Origin: Acidimicrobiia bacterium
GTDB taxonomy: Bacteria; Actinomycetota; Acidimicrobiia; Acidimicrobiales; SZUA-35
DNA: 5,450 nucleotides
Direction: 5' to 3'
Assembly (NCBI GenBank): GCA_029857855.1
Contig: JAOUGG010000246.1
Coordinates: 1-5,450, forward strand
In this document: positions 5,161 to 5,450 of the stretch, piece after piece
Layout: each line of letters begins with the position of its first letter
Numbering within the stretch: the stretch's first letter is position 1
Notes under the pieces: generated by a model
Seen by the model: only the letters and a program-made list of their open reading frames with translations
Database searches by the model: none
What the model was told of the DNA's origin: nothing
Program-made: the position numbers and the translations under genes

Positions 5161-5450
5161 GTGAGCGCACGACGGACGGTGATTCTGATAGTTGCGGTAG
5201 CCCTTGGTGCCCTGGCAGCCGTTGGTCTGCTCAGTTATGTTCGCAGCGCCGAATCGGGCGCGGGCGAAGCGGGGGCGCCCGTCGAGGTCTGGGTGGCCCA
5301 GGCCCTTGTGCCGAAGGGCACGCCTGTCGAGGCGGCGCTCGAACAGGGACTGATTGGCACCGAGCTGGTGGCCCAGCGGCTTCGACCGGCGACCGCGGTT
5401 GTCGACCCGAGGACCGAACTGGCCGGGTTGGTGGCCGTGCACGACCTCCA
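5161..5450 (+). CDS. cpaB: Flp pilus assembly protein CpaB/RcpC-like, 5' part (cut by window edge)
   Basis: The first 96 residues are visible. They begin with two positive residues (ARR), then a single hydrophobic anchor TVILIVAVALGALAAVGLL (about 6-24), then a short linker. The start of a SAF-type domain follows: PVEVWVAQALVPKGTPVE (40-57), with RLRPATAVVD (73-82) and LAGLVAVHDL (87-96). This order (membrane anchor, V-x-VA-x-x-(I/V)P-x-G-T motif, GL..., then strand before the next turn) is the pattern of actinobacterial CpaB proteins of the tight-adherence (Flp) pilus secretion machine, where CpaB is a periplasmic/exported accessory. Usual length is about 220-280 residues, so more than half lies beyond the window. 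It probably begins a pilus operon with its own promoter, separated from rpsA by the terminator. An orphan SAF protein is the alternative. Confidence 0.82.
   Translation, partial: MSARRTVILIVAVALGALAAVGLLSYVRSAESGAGEAGAPVEVWVAQALVPKGTPVEAALEQGLIGTELVAQRLRPATAVVDPRTELAGLVAVHDL

Noticed and set aside
5077..5442. 121-codon minus-strand frame opposite cpaB
   Set aside because: It has no ribosome binding site or recognisable motif, and it covers the cpaB start, its ribosome binding site and the promoter-like element.

Overview
This window looks like chromosomal DNA of a high-GC actinobacterium. The four-S1-domain RpsA with an acidic tail, the CpaB-type Flp pilus gene with an N-terminal anchor, the weak or absent Shine-Dalgarno sequences and the strong G/C bias at third codon positions all fit. 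An Acidimicrobiia-like lineage is my best guess, but that is inference from protein character and not from any search.

Layout. Positions 1-431 hold two gene remnants meeting head to head: a leftward TetR-family regulator that has lost its first residues, and the last ~65 codons of a rightward alpha/beta hydrolase. Their 5' ends meet within a few bases near 227-240. This is what a deletion across a divergent regulator/hydrolase pair, or an assembly chimera, would leave. Positions 432-499 are an AT-richer control region with two 6-7-6 palindromes spaced exactly 20 bp apart (likely MarR operators) and a near-consensus sigma70-type promoter that points left into the remnants.

Positions 500-3194 form one tightly packed rightward operon: a MarR-family regulator, a DUF2306-type membrane protein (ATGA overlap with marR), and two class I SAM-dependent methyltransferases (13-bp gap, then 8-bp overlap). 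The likely logic is an autoregulated, ligand-responsive unit acting on a small molecule. The substrate cannot be read from the sequence.

Positions 3195-3404 are a 210-bp leader before rpsA (ribosomal protein S1). It can fold into a compact multi-hairpin domain closed by a perfect 8-bp helix, followed by an unstructured A-rich stretch without a Shine-Dalgarno. This is a candidate autoregulatory leader RNA and the most interesting unexplained signal here. rpsA carries seven perfect in-frame copies of a PVEQ(T/A) pentapeptide repeat near its C-terminus and is followed by a strong terminator hairpin with a GCAA loop.

After the terminator, a sequence matching the sigma28/WhiG promoter class (TAAG-N16-GCCGACAA) precedes a clear ribosome binding site and the start of a cpaB-like Flp pilus assembly gene, which runs off the right edge. 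No tRNA, rRNA, CRISPR array, insertion sequence or origin was seen.
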